From positions 1-60,585 of the forward strand of contig NZ_CYZX01000022.1 of NCBI RefSeq assembly GCF_001405015.1: a DNA stretch of 60,585 nucleotides. The letters run 5' to 3'. The position numbers and the translations under genes are program-made. This DNA is from Clostridium disporicum (GTDB lineage Bacteria; Bacillota; Clostridia; Clostridiales; Clostridiaceae). Shown one piece after another: positions 28,349-37,239 of the stretch. Below the pieces are notes generated by a model, which was not told the DNA's origin, made no database searches, and was given only the letters and a program-made list of their open reading frames with translations. Every line of letters begins with the position of its first letter. Position 1 is the first letter of the stretch.

Positions 28349-29392
28349 TTATTCAGACACCTTTCTCATTATGTGGATAGCTTCAGGATCAATATTTAAT
28401 CCTACCATACTATCAACTACAGCAGATTTTGTGTTATGTATTATCCATTTTTGATTTTTTTCTTCAACTTCAATTTCATAATGTACACCTTTAAAGGTTA
28501 CTGTATTAACTTTACCTTGTAACATTCCACTTTCAGGAGATGTTATTTCAATATCTTCTGGTCTTATTACTACATCAATTTTTTCATTTTTATCAAATCC
28601 TGCATCAACACATTGGAATATAACATTAGAAAACTCAACTTTATAGTCTTCAAGCATAATTCCATCTAAAATGTTACTTTCACCTATGAAGTCTGCAACG
28701 AAAGCATTAGCTGGTTCATTATAAATGTCTTCAGGTGAACCCATTTGTTGGATTACCCCTTTATTCATTACTACGATAGTATCTGACATAGTCAATGCTT
28801 CTTCTTGGTCATGAGTGACGAAGATAAATGTTATTCCAAGCTCTTGTTGAATTTTCTTAAGCTCAATTTGCATTTCTTTTCTAAGCTTTAAGTCAAGAGC
28901 ACCAAGTGGTTCATCTAATAATAAAACTTCAGGTTCATTTACTAAAGCTCTAGCTATAGCAACTCTTTGCTGTTGACCACCACTTAATGATTCAACAGAT
29001 CTTTTTTCAAAACCTTCAAGAGCAACTAGTTTTAGCATTTCTTTAACCTTTTTATCAATCTCATTTTTAGGAAGCTTCTTTATTTTTAAACCAAAAGCTA
29101 TGTTTTCATATATATTCATATGAGGAAATAAAGCGTACTTTTGGAATACTGTATTTAACTTTCTTTTATATGGAGGAAGATTTGTGATGTTTTCATCTGC
29201 AAATAGAACCACACCTTCATCAGCATTTTCGAAACCTGCTATTATTTTAAGTGTTGTTGTTTTACCACAACCACTAGGTCCTAAAAGAGTTAAAAATTCA
29301 TTTTTCTTTATATTTAATGAAAGGTTATTTAAAACTTTATTCTCTCCGTATGTTTTAGAAATTTCTTTTAATTCAATAATGTTTTGACTCAA
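28349..29392 (-). CDS. potA: Spermidine/putrescine ABC transporter, ATP-binding protein PotA
   Basis: A 347-residue ATPase with Walker A GPSGCGKTT, Q-loop FQKYALFPHM, signature LSGGQQQRVAIARA and Walker B LLLDEPLGALD, followed by a TOBE-like C-terminal domain. The start is TTG, seven bases after GAGGTG. It lies 23 bases after the XRE-cupin regulator gene, in one operon with potBCD. Confidence 0.94.
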   Translation of the reverse strand: MSQNIIELKEISKTYGENKVLNNLSLNIKKNEFLTLLGPSGCGKTTTLKIIAGFENADEGVVLFADENITNLPPYKRKLNTVFQKYALFPHMNIYENIAFGLKIKKLPKNEIDKKVKEMLKLVALEGFEKRSVESLSGGQQQRVAIARALVNEPEVLLLDEPLGALDLKLRKEMQIELKKIQQELGITFIFVTHDQEEALTMSDTIVVMNKGVIQQMGSPEDIYNEPANAFVADFIGESNILDGIMLEDYKVEFSNVIFQCVDAGFDKNEKIDVVIRPEDIEITSPESGMLQGKVNTVTFKGVHYEIEVEEKNQKWIIHNTKSAVVDSMVGLNIDPEAIHIMRKVSE

Positions 29393-29415
29393 AATAAAAC
29401 ACCTCTTTCTTAATG

Positions 29416-29955
29416 CTAAAATGATGGTGGAGTACTAATCCAAATCACCTTTGCTGGAGTTTTTCCAGAGTTGGAAATATAGTGATTTGATCTTGGTTTA
29501 AAGTAAAAACTTTCACCTTTCTTTACTTTAAATTTCTTTTTACCAAGATGTAGGGTAATACTTCCAGATAAAACATACCCAAACTCTTCACCTTCATGAG
29601 GTTCTTCTTCTATATATTGCCCATTAGGTTCAAGAGTTATCATAATTGGTTCCATTTCGTTTTTTTGAGCATTTGGCACCAACCACATAAGACTATATTT
29701 TAATTCTTCATTTTCTGTTTCAAACATATCTTCGTATGTATATGTAATTTTTTCTTCTTTATCATCGCTAAAAAATTCTTTAAGGTTTGTCCCTAATATT
29801 TCTAGAATATCTATTAGGGTAGCGATAGATGGTGATGTTAAATCATTTTCAAGTTGAGAAATAAATCCTTTTGAAAGTTCACATCTATTAGCTAGCTCCT
29901 CTTGTGTAAGACCTTTCTCGATTCGCATTCGCTTGATTTTTTCACCTATCTCCAT
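29416..29955 (-). CDS. XRE-cupin transcription regulator of the polyamine transporter
   Basis: A 179-residue regulator of the PuuR-like class. N-terminal helix-turn-helix (about 7-60, GLTQEELANRCELSKGFIS) and a C-terminal cupin barrel (about 105-178, EPHEGEEFGYVLSGS). First gene of the pot operon; it probably senses polyamines or a metabolite through the cupin and represses its own operon through the palindromes just upstream. Confidence 0.9.
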   Translation of the reverse strand: MEIGEKIKRMRIEKGLTQEELANRCELSKGFISQLENDLTSPSIATLIDILEILGTNLKEFFSDDKEEKITYTYEDMFETENEELKYSLMWLVPNAQKNEMEPIMITLEPNGQYIEEEPHEGEEFGYVLSGSITLHLGKKKFKVKKGESFYFKPRSNHYISNSGKTPAKVIWISTPPSF

Positions 29956-29979
29956 ATTTTCACCTCCTACTACAAAAAA

Positions 29980-30022
29980 GTTTAGTAACTATTACTAAAC
30001 TAAAGGTTTAAAATTACTAAAC
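29980..30022. promoter_or_regulatory. Operator of the XRE-pot operon: two related palindromes
   Basis: GTTTAGTAA (29980-29988) and TTACTAAAC (29992-30000) are perfect 9-base arms around CTA. A second, imperfect copy (30006-30022) shares TACTAAAC and is spaced about 26 bases on, and a lone half-site GTTTAGTA lies at 30167. They lie between the promoter and the start codon, fitting autorepression. Confidence 0.7.
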
Positions 30023-30033
30023 AAACAAATAGT

Positions 30034-30062
30034 ATTATATATATAATGTGGAAGAAAAGCAA
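30034..30062 (-). promoter_or_regulatory. Promoter of the XRE-pot operon
   Basis: On the minus strand, TTGCTT (30062-30057), a 17-base spacer and TATAAT (30039-30034). The transcript would begin just before the operator palindromes. Confidence 0.65.
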
Positions 30063-30320
30063 TGTTTTTGTTAAAAAAAAATTAAAAAAATATCAATGAA
30101 AAACGTTGAGTTGAAAGGGTTTAATGGAATATGAGGTATTTGGAGTTTAAAAATATTGCATTAAAAGTTTAGTATAACTAAGAAAAAGAAAAAAGTGTTA
30201 AAAATCGGGAATAATGATATTATCAAAATGTCAAGTAAAAATCAAAGTTATATAGTTAAAAGGAAAAAAATGTTGTTTAGGTAGAATTAACAGCAAGAAA
30301 TATCGTGGGAATAAATTACA
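30063..30320. other. Non-coding gap between divergent genes
   Basis: AT-rich spacer between the pot promoter and the pflA promoter. Apart from one half-site of the XRE operator (30167) nothing stands out. Confidence 0.6.
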
Positions 30321-30349
30321 TTAACAAAAGGTGATAAAAAGTGTATAAT
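30321..30349 (+). promoter_or_regulatory. Promoter of pflA
   Basis: TTAACA (30321-30326), a 17-base spacer and TATAAT (30344-30349). Confidence 0.65.
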
Positions 30350-30428
30350 TTTGATATATATAAACAAAAATATATGGATATTAATGTGAAAAGTTAATTG
30401 AACTAATATATTTATCAGGAGGTTGAAA

Positions 30429-31130
30429 ATGATAAAGGGAAAAATACATTCCATAGAAAGTATGGGATTAGTTGATGGGCCAGGAATTAGAGTAGTTGTG
30501 TTTATGCAAGGATGTGCATTGAGATGTAAATATTGTCATAATCCTGATACTTGGTCAGGTGAAGGAGAATTACTTATGACTCCTGAAGAATTAATAAATA
30601 AGGTTTCAAGATTTAGAAGTTATTTTGAAAGATCTGGAGGAGGAATAACATTTTCAGGGGGAGATCCTTTAAGACAACCAGAATTTTTAATAGAAGCATT
30701 AAAATTATGTAAGGACAAGAATATACATACTACGTTAGATACTTCTGGAGTTGGTTTTGGAAATTATGAAGAAATATTAAAATATGTTGATTTAGTACTT
30801 TTTGATGTTAAACATCTTACTAAAGAAGGATATAAGGATCTAGCAGGTAGTGATATTGATGAAAGTTTAAAATTCTTAGAAGCTTGCAAAAAGTGTGGTA
30901 CTAAGTTATGGATAAGACAAGTTGTAGTTCCAGGTATTACAGATAGTGAAGAGTATATTAGGAATCTTGGGGATTTTATAAGAACTCTTGAAAATGTTGA
31001 AAAGGTAGAATTATTACCATATCATCTTTTAGGTATAAGTAAGTATGAAACTATGGGAATAAAATATAGACTAGAAGGAATTCCAGCTATGGATAAGGAA
31101 AAATGTAAGGAATTATATAAGTTTTTATAA
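30429..31130 (+). CDS. pflA: Pyruvate formate-lyase activating enzyme
   Basis: A 233-residue radical-SAM activase that installs the glycyl radical on pyruvate formate-lyase. The 4Fe-4S motif is Cys29/Cys33/Cys36 in GCALRCKYC; HNPDTW and GGGITFSGGDPL follow as expected for PflA. ATG 30429 is chosen because AGGAGG ends six bases before it; a TTG six bases upstream would overlap that site. No pyruvate formate-lyase gene is nearby, unlike the usual pfl operon, so its target is encoded elsewhere. Confidence 0.92.
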   Translation: MIKGKIHSIESMGLVDGPGIRVVVFMQGCALRCKYCHNPDTWSGEGELLMTPEELINKVSRFRSYFERSGGGITFSGGDPLRQPEFLIEALKLCKDKNIHTTLDTSGVGFGNYEEILKYVDLVLFDVKHLTKEGYKDLAGSDIDESLKFLEACKKCGTKLWIRQVVVPGITDSEEYIRNLGDFIRTLENVEKVELLPYHLLGISKYETMGIKYRLEGIPAMDKEKCKELYKFL

Positions 31131-31144
31131 TTGTATTGTAAAAG

Positions 31145-31174
31145 GAGATGTACGATAAGTACATCTCTTTTTTT
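31145..31174 (+). terminator. Terminator of pflA
   Basis: GAGATGTAC and GTACATCTC, 9-base arms, then seven T. Confidence 0.85.
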
Positions 31175-31357
31175 ATAAATAAGTATATCTTTTATTATAT
31201 CCGTAATTATTAAAAATATAAATGATACTTTGTATATAGTTATTATAAAATATTGTAAACATTTAGTGTGAAATGTAGAAATATATAAGAAAAAGCAAAT
31301 GTAAAATAATGGAAAATAAAGTTGCAAAGAATTATAATTTTACTAGAGGTGAAATAT

Positions 31358-32677
31358 ATGAAAAGTAAAATTAAAATGATTTATAGAAGTATTTTTTTTG
31401 TTATTGTAATAGGTTTAATCGGAATAATTATTTACAAAGATATAAACAGAAGTGAAAATAAGAATATAGCGACTTACTCAGATGAAGCAACTAATTATAA
31501 TTCAAATGAAACTAAGGATGAAACTATTAAGTTTGATGAAGAAATAATAAAAAAAGATGAAATAGAAGATGAACGAATTGAAACTATAGAAATAATGGCT
31601 GTAGGAGATTTGTTAATGCATATAGATATTGTACAAGCTATGTATGATTGGAGTAACGATACTTATAATTTTGATTATAATTTTGAATTAATAAAAGATT
31701 ATTTAAGCAAAGCTGATTTAACTATAGCAAACTTAGAGACTACTTTAGCAGGAGAAGAAAGTGGATACTCAGGATATCCTTGTTTTAACACTCCAGATGA
31801 ATTAGCAGATTCATTAAAAAAATCTGGAGTAGATATAATTAGTAATATGAGTAACCATTCACTAGATAAAGGAGAATATGGTTTTATCCGTACTAGAGAA
31901 GTGTTAAAAGAAAAAGGTTTTGATGTTATAGGAACAAGAGATAGCGAAAAAGACTCAAGATATATTATAAAAGAAGTGAAAAATATAAAAGTTGGAATTA
32001 CAGCCTATGGATACACTACAGATGCTTATGAGGAAGCTAGAGGATTAAATGGAATACCTATTCCTGATAATTTATATAGCTTAATGAATACTTTTAATCC
32101 ATATGATTTAGACAATGACCTTTTAGAAATGAAAAAGGAAATAGATAAAATGAAAGATGATGGGGTAGATGTAATAGTATTTTATATGCATTGGGGAGAA
32201 GAATATCAGTTAGAACCAAATGAAAGTCAACTAACAATAGCACAGTTTTTGGCTAATGAAGGTGTTGATATAATTTTCGGAGACCATCCGCATACAATTC
32301 AACCTATAGATATTCTAGAATCAGATGACGGTAACCATAGTACTGCGGTAATATATTCCCTAGGAAATTTTATATCTAGTCAGAGAACAGAAAGTATAGG
32401 TAACCCTTATACTGAAGATGGATTAATGGTATCTGTTAATATAACTAAGAATTTTAAAACTGGCGAAGTTACAGTTGATGTACCGCAATATATCCCTACA
32501 TGGGTAAAGTTAAATATCTTTAATGGAAATTATTGTTATCAGGTAGTTCCAGCTACGGAGAATGAAGCTGATTATTTGGATTACTATCAAACTATAAGAG
32601 TAGATGAATCCTTTGATAGAACATTTGGAATTGTAGAAAGTTATAATGATAGTATAGAAGTGTGGAGTGGTAATTAA
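31358..32677 (+). CDS. CapA-family poly-gamma-glutamate synthesis-like protein
   Basis: A 439-residue protein anchored by one N-terminal helix (about 10-26) with an acidic linker and a CapA/PgsA-type metallophosphatase-like domain: AVGDLLMH, ANLETTLAGEES, NMSNHSLDKGEYG, MHWGEEY and FGDHPHTIQP. The family is linked to poly-gamma-glutamate capsule export or release, but here it is alone, with no capB/capC. ATG 31358 follows GAGGTG; the frame is open further up to a TTG at 31322 without a site. Confidence 0.87.
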   Translation: MKSKIKMIYRSIFFVIVIGLIGIIIYKDINRSENKNIATYSDEATNYNSNETKDETIKFDEEIIKKDEIEDERIETIEIMAVGDLLMHIDIVQAMYDWSNDTYNFDYNFELIKDYLSKADLTIANLETTLAGEESGYSGYPCFNTPDELADSLKKSGVDIISNMSNHSLDKGEYGFIRTREVLKEKGFDVIGTRDSEKDSRYIIKEVKNIKVGITAYGYTTDAYEEARGLNGIPIPDNLYSLMNTFNPYDLDNDLLEMKKEIDKMKDDGVDVIVFYMHWGEEYQLEPNESQLTIAQFLANEGVDIIFGDHPHTIQPIDILESDDGNHSTAVIYSLGNFISSQRTESIGNPYTEDGLMVSVNITKNFKTGEVTVDVPQYIPTWVKLNIFNGNYCYQVVPATENEADYLDYYQTIRVDESFDRTFGIVESYNDSIEVWSGN

Positions 32678-32724
32678 ATAAATTGCTGAGAAATTTAGGA
32701 AAAGGCTTGACTTAATTTAAAAAG

Positions 32725-32841
32725 AAAAAGGTTACTGACGTGACAGGGAAAACATTGATTGTGGCAATAGTGCAAAGTATATATTAGTACTTTTAGCTAT
32801 TACTTAAGTTAACTTTTCCCTACTACGATAGTAGCCTTTTT
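32725..32841. ncRNA. Long imperfect hairpin between convergent genes: candidate structured RNA or bidirectional terminator
   Basis: The whole 117-base stretch can fold into one rod: outer stem 32725-32736 with 32830-32841 (12 pairs, one G-U), middle stem AGGGAAAA/TTTTCCCT (32745-32752 with 32814-32821), inner stems AATAG/CTATT and AAAGTA/TACTTT and an 8-base loop. Each stem is separated by internal loops. T runs follow on both strands. A smaller competing hairpin CTACTA-CGA-TAGTAG sits in the 3' arm. The architecture recalls 6S-like rods, but I cannot match it to a known family; it may simply terminate both flanking genes. Confidence 0.4.
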
Positions 32842-32914
32842 ATTTCCATGTATTTGACTTTTTACCTGTGAGCTTTGCGAACAGCATTTTAAAAGTATGT
32901 ATAACTTAAGGTGA

Positions 32915-33547
32915 TTAGCTATTTAGTTGGTTTGAAAAAAATCCAGGTTTAATAAGTTTCTTTTTCATACCCTCTATAACAAGTAAATATACCGCAGCTG
33001 TATCGAATCTAGCATCATGGTAATTTCCACTTCCTTGGAATAATTCATCAGCTTTAGCTGCTATTGTTTCATCAGAAATTCCTAAAAAGTTTATAACTTC
33101 AGAAAGTTTAGGGTTTTTAATACCATTTCCATTAGCAGATGGTATATTACATATAGGTTTATAATAAGCCATAGTACAGAAAGTTCTTTTTGGTTCCCAA
33201 TTGGTATCTATCATGCCAGCTTGATAAAGTGAGTCTACTTCATGTTTTAAGAATTTAACATCAAATTGAACATTATGACCTATTACAAAGTCAGCATCAA
33301 AGAAGTCTTTCATAAATTCTTGGATTTGATCAAAAAATTCAAGACCATCTGATAATTCATATAATTTTTCTAAAGAAAATCCATGAATAGCTTCAGCACC
33401 TTCATCCATTTCATCAACTGTAAAGAAAAAATTCTTACCTATAGTAGTTTGTGGTTTAGTTGAAGTATCTACAGTTATATAACTTAATTGGCATATATTA
33501 CCTGGTTTTACGCTAGTAGTTTCAGTATCGAAAAAAAGTAATTTCAT
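32915..33547 (-). CDS. DnaQ/epsilon-type 3'-5' exonuclease
   Basis: A 210-residue DEDDh exonuclease: Asp7 and Glu9 in FFDTETT, FVIGHNVQFDVKFL (motif II) and HDARFDTAAVY (motif III with His and Asp). It may trim or proofread DNA. ATG 33547 is preferred with GGAGG before it; the frame extends upstream to 33607 without a site. It is monocistronic, facing the CapA gene. Confidence 0.9.
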   Translation of the reverse strand: MKLLFFDTETTSVKPGNICQLSYITVDTSTKPQTTIGKNFFFTVDEMDEGAEAIHGFSLEKLYELSDGLEFFDQIQEFMKDFFDADFVIGHNVQFDVKFLKHEVDSLYQAGMIDTNWEPKRTFCTMAYYKPICNIPSANGNGIKNPKLSEVINFLGISDETIAAKADELFQGSGNYHDARFDTAAVYLLVIEGMKKKLIKPGFFSNQLNS

Positions 33548-33608
33548 TATTTCCTCCAAAATAAAAAGATATATGTTTAATAATATCATATATCTTTTTA
33601 AAAACAAA

Positions 33609-33635
33609 TAAGAAACTCCTAAAAGAAGTTTCTTA
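33609..33635 (-). terminator. Terminator of the arginase-family gene
   Basis: TAAGAAACT and AGTTTCTTA, 9-base arms; on the minus strand a T-rich tail follows. Confidence 0.6.
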
Positions 33636-33641
33636 TAAATC

Positions 33642-34541
33642 TTATTTTAATTCAGCAGAAATTATATTTAAAAGCTCAATACAAGTTTCTTTTGTTTTGT
33701 TATTTAAATCTAATTCTGGATTATACTCAACAAAATCTATAGATTTAACCAAGCTTGTACCTAAAATTGATTTAAGAAGTTTTTTACTTTCTTCAAAAGT
33801 TAAGCCATTTTCTACTGGAGTACCAGTGCCGGGAACATATTCAGGATCTAAACAGTCTATATCATAAGAAAGATGAATATTTTTTATATTATTTTCTTTA
33901 ATCATAGATAGTAAATCAGCGATAATTTGATCTAAATTACCATTTTGTATATCATCTATATTCCAAACATTTATTTTAAGTTTTTCTATCAATTCAACTT
34001 CACCTTGATCTAAGTCTCTACATGCTATAATAAATACATTTTCAGGTTTAACTTTAAAATCATCAAAAAAAATTGAAGTTAATTTTTCATAACCAATCCC
34101 CATAGATGCAGCTAATGGCATTCCGTGAATATTGCCAGAAGGAGAAGTTGTTTCTGTATTAATATCTCCATGAGCATCTATCCATATTACGCCTAAATCA
34201 TTACCGTAATATTTACTTGAACCTGCAATTGAGCCTAAAGCTAATGAATGATCACCGCCAATAATAAAAGGTAAAGTGTTGTTTGTTAATGCTTCATATA
34301 CTTTAGAGGCAAGTCTATTATTTGCATCAACTACTTGTTTTAAATATTTTAATTTATCATTTTCTAAGAACTTGTCCTTTGACTCTATATAATCCACATC
34401 AATGTTACCTAAATCAGTAACATAATGATTCTTTCCTAATATTTTATCAAGGTTGTTTTCTCTTAAAATGTCAGGTCCCTTTTCTACACCGGGTCTATCG
34501 CAACCATAAAAAAGAGGCATTCCAATAATACTTATATCCAT
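33642..34541 (-). CDS. rocF: Arginase/agmatinase-family hydrolase
   Basis: A 299-residue binuclear manganese enzyme. Metal ligands are visible in GGDHSLALG, WIDAHGDIN and SYDIDCLDPEYVPGTGTP. The overall length and the N-terminus (ISIIGMPLFYGCDRPGVEKGP) fit arginase (RocF) better than agmatinase, so it probably makes ornithine and urea. The gene symbol is inferred, not proven. GGAGG precedes the ATG; single gene. Confidence 0.83.
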   Translation of the reverse strand: MDISIIGMPLFYGCDRPGVEKGPDILRENNLDKILGKNHYVTDLGNIDVDYIESKDKFLENDKLKYLKQVVDANNRLASKVYEALTNNTLPFIIGGDHSLALGSIAGSSKYYGNDLGVIWIDAHGDINTETTSPSGNIHGMPLAASMGIGYEKLTSIFFDDFKVKPENVFIIACRDLDQGEVELIEKLKINVWNIDDIQNGNLDQIIADLLSMIKENNIKNIHLSYDIDCLDPEYVPGTGTPVENGLTFEESKKLLKSILGTSLVKSIDFVEYNPELDLNNKTKETCIELLNIISAELK

Positions 34542-34957
34542 AAAAAACCTCCAATAAACAACTTATTTTTTAAAACAATAAATATATATTAATACTTAAA
34601 GTTTTAGAAGTAAACAATAATTTAAAAAATATAGTAATTTATCCGTAATAATATATTCCTTATACTAATATTCTGCCCATTAAAATATTAAGAAAACGAT
34701 AGAAAATTAAGAAATTTAGGATTTTTTTTCCGATTAAAAATGGCTAAATAATATTTTTTAAATCGATAAATGTAAAATTTATAAAGAATTCATATTGTTA
34801 TTAAGTTTTTTTGTGAAAAATGTGATAATATATACTAAGAATATAATAAATACTTTAATTTGTTCACAAAATAATTATGAAGAAAAGTAAAAAGTAAAAA
34901 GTTTCAAAATTATAATTAATACGTAAATTTATAGTTATTAATTATGGAGGTTTAATA
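34542..34957. other. Non-coding gap before the LCP gene
   Basis: A 416-base AT-rich spacer containing repeats of the AATTAT/ATTAAT kind near 34910-34945. A TATACT-like -10 lies around 34830, but no confident promoter, RNA or operator was found. Confidence 0.5.
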
Positions 34958-36397
34958 ATGAGTGAAGATAATACAGTTAAAAGAAGGCAGAATAAAGATA
35001 AGAGAAAAAAGTGGTCAAATAGGAAGAAAATAATTGTATCTACTATATCTGTTTTAATAGCAATTATTATGCTTTTATTAGGCGGATATCTTTATGTCAG
35101 AGGTAAAATATATAGTAATGATAATTCTAATTCTATAAAAGATAGTGAGTATCAAGAAGTACCTGGAATAACCAATGTATTGCTTATTGGTACAGATGCA
35201 AGGACTTTAGATGAACAGTCAAGATCAGATTCTATAATAATTGCGACTTTAGATAATAATACTAAAAAAATTAAATTAACATCATTATTTAGAGATACCT
35301 TAGTAAATATTCCTGGGTATGGAGAGCAAAAGTTAAATGCAGCTTATGCTTTAGGTGGTCCAAGTTTACTTTTAGAGACTATAAATGATACATACGATAT
35401 ACATATAGATAAATATGTAGTAATTAATTTCTGGGGATTTGAAGCTATAATAGATCAAATTGGTGGAATAGAAGTTGATGTAAAAGATTATCAACTTGAA
35501 GAACTTAATAAGTACATTGGAGAATCTACTGGCGGAAATGATTGTCCAGTAACGCAAACAGGATTGCAAGTTTTAAATGGAAAACAAGCATTATCTTATG
35601 CAAGAATAAGATACAATACAGGTGATGAGTTTGAAAGAACTGCTAGACAACAAGAAGTTTTAATGAAGGTAGCAGAGAAGCTTAGGGAAACAAAACCAAG
35701 TAAATATCTTGGAATAATGAATAAAATGTTAGATTATATAAAAACTAACATTGATCCACTGCAAGCTTTAAATATGGCTTATACAATATATAAATTCCCT
35801 TCTTTAGTTACAGAACAATTACAAATACCAACGCCAGAACTTGCTGAGGGAAGATTGTATAAGGATTTAGGATGGGTATTCTTAATGGATGGAGAGCAAA
35901 ATGCTCAAATTCTTCATGATTTCATATATAATGATAAAATTCCTAATCCTGATGAATTTGATTACTATTCTTTATATCAAAAGTTAGCTCAATATGCTGC
36001 AGATGAAGATATATATAATAGTCAAAATGGAATAAATCCAGAAGATTATGAAAATATTGATCAAGATTTACCAAAACAAGAGGAAATAACAAAACCGCCA
36101 GTTGAAGAAAAGCCTATAGAACAACCAGGTGGAAGCACAGAGCAACCAAGTGAAGGTACGGAGCAACCGGGTGGAAGTACAGAACAACCAGGTGGAGGCA
36201 CAGAGCAACCAAGTGAAGGTACAGAACAACCAGGTGGAAGTACAGAGCAACCAGGTGAAGGCACAGAGAAACCAGATGAAGGTATAGAGAAACCAGGTGA
36301 AGGCACAGAACAACCTGTAGATGGAACTGATAAACCTGTAAATGCAACAGATCCAGTTCAACCAGAAGATATATCACAAGAACAACCACAGACATAA
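34958..36397 (+). CDS. LytR-CpsA-Psr (LCP) family transferase with a Pro/Gly/Thr repeat tail
   Basis: A 479-residue membrane-anchored enzyme that attaches wall polymers to peptidoglycan. One N-terminal helix (about 24-47), then the LCP catalytic domain (LLIGTDAR, SDSIIIATLD, FRDTLVNIPG, LNAAYALGG, GGNDCPVTQTGLQVLNGKQALSYARIRYN in shorter pieces). The C-terminal part (from residue 390) is ten 7-residue repeats of the pattern P-x-x-G-T-E-Q, probably a wall-spanning or disordered spacer. GGAGG before the ATG. Confidence 0.9.
   Translation: MSEDNTVKRRQNKDKRKKWSNRKKIIVSTISVLIAIIMLLLGGYLYVRGKIYSNDNSNSIKDSEYQEVPGITNVLLIGTDARTLDEQSRSDSIIIATLDNNTKKIKLTSLFRDTLVNIPGYGEQKLNAAYALGGPSLLLETINDTYDIHIDKYVVINFWGFEAIIDQIGGIEVDVKDYQLEELNKYIGESTGGNDCPVTQTGLQVLNGKQALSYARIRYNTGDEFERTARQQEVLMKVAEKLRETKPSKYLGIMNKMLDYIKTNIDPLQALNMAYTIYKFPSLVTEQLQIPTPELAEGRLYKDLGWVFLMDGEQNAQILHDFIYNDKIPNPDEFDYYSLYQKLAQYAADEDIYNSQNGINPEDYENIDQDLPKQEEITKPPVEEKPIEQPGGSTEQPSEGTEQPGGSTEQPGGGTEQPSEGTEQPGGSTEQPGEGTEKPDEGIEKPGEGTEQPVDGTDKPVNATDPVQPEDISQEQPQT
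36125..36334 (+). repeat. Ten in-frame 21-base tandem repeats in the LCP gene
   Basis: Each unit encodes PGGSTEQ, PSEGTEQ or a close variant; later copies are more divergent (PDEGIEK, PVDGTDK). Because units are multiples of three, slippage would change tail length without a frameshift. Confidence 0.9.
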
Positions 36398-36421
36398 GAA
36401 GATTAAGTATATTGTAATAGT

Positions 36422-36452
36422 AAATGGAGATAGGTATTTATCTCCATTTTTT
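36422..36452 (+). terminator. Terminator of the LCP gene
   Basis: AAATGGAGATA and TATCTCCATTT, 11-base arms, then T-rich tail. Confidence 0.85.
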
Positions 36453-36534
36453 ATTAAAAATTTATTAATAATATAAAAAAATAATTAATATATGATATAA
36501 TAACTTTAAAACAATAAGAACACGAGGTGAAAAG

Positions 36535-37182
36535 ATGGGTTCATTTAGAGGGATATTACTAAATATTATACTTAGTATTCCAGCAGTTATGATTGCATTT
36601 ACTGCACAAGGATATGGAAAAGCTTTTGTTGCTGATAGATTGGGCGATAAAACTCCTAGATTTCAAGGTAGACTAACGCTAAACCCAGTAGCACATTTAG
36701 ATCCTATAGGATTCTTAATGATACTTTTAGTTGGATTTGGTTGGACAAAACCGGTAGAGACAAATCCAAGTGCTTTTAAAAGAGGTTATAAAGATTCAAT
36801 TAAGGTTGCAATAGCACCACCTTTAGCGAATTTGATAGTAGGTTTTTTAGGGGCAATAATATATGTTTTATTTAATAAGTTGTTTATGTGGCTTCCTGGC
36901 AGTATATTTGTTGTAATAGCAGGAATGTTAGGAGCTATAGTTACAGTAAATGTTGGGCTAGCTATATTTACGCTACTTCCACTTCCTGGCTTAGCTGGAT
37001 TTGATATATTTAGAGCAATATCACCAAAGAATTTTTATAAGTATGCGGATAAAATATATCAATATCAGTTAATAATATTAATGTTAGTTATAGTGCTTGG
37101 TAGAGGAATACTATCAATGGTTTCTTCATATATAATTAACTTCTTTTTATATATTGTAAGCTTTATATTTAGCTTTATATAA
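36535..37182 (+). CDS. Site-2-protease-like (M50) membrane protein lacking the HExxH zinc motif
   Basis: A 215-residue membrane protein with about six helices, of the site-2 protease fold. It keeps the family surroundings ADRLGDKTPRFQGRLTLNP, the second motif NPVAHLDPIG and the WTKPVE turn. The first zinc-binding motif, normally HEFAH in this position, reads QGYGK (TAQGYGKAFVADRL), so three metal or catalytic residues are replaced. It is probably not a protease. GAGGTG site; monocistronic, convergent with the Ppx-like gene. Confidence 0.85.
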   Translation: MGSFRGILLNIILSIPAVMIAFTAQGYGKAFVADRLGDKTPRFQGRLTLNPVAHLDPIGFLMILLVGFGWTKPVETNPSAFKRGYKDSIKVAIAPPLANLIVGFLGAIIYVLFNKLFMWLPGSIFVVIAGMLGAIVTVNVGLAIFTLLPLPGLAGFDIFRAISPKNFYKYADKIYQYQLIILMLVIVLGRGILSMVSSYIINFFLYIVSFIFSFI

Positions 37183-37200
37183 TAAAAAAGTAAGTAGTTT

Positions 37201-37230
37201 AAATGCCCTTATGTTTTAATAAGGGCATTT
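37201..37230. terminator. Bidirectional terminator between convergent genes
   Basis: AAATGCCCTTAT and ATAAGGGCATTT, perfect 12-base arms with a 6-base loop. Confidence 0.85.
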
Positions 37231-37239
37231 AATTTTTAC

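Noticed and set aside
34542..34957. Possible riboswitch in the gap before the LCP gene
   Set aside because: No conserved aptamer core was found; the sequence is only AT-rich repeats.
36125..36334. Regular repeats resembling a CRISPR array
   Set aside because: The units are contiguous 21-base in-frame coding repeats without spacers.
36061..36395. Three minus-strand open frames with repetitive Pro/Cys/Ser or Leu/His content
   Set aside because: They are the complement of the LCP repeat tail.
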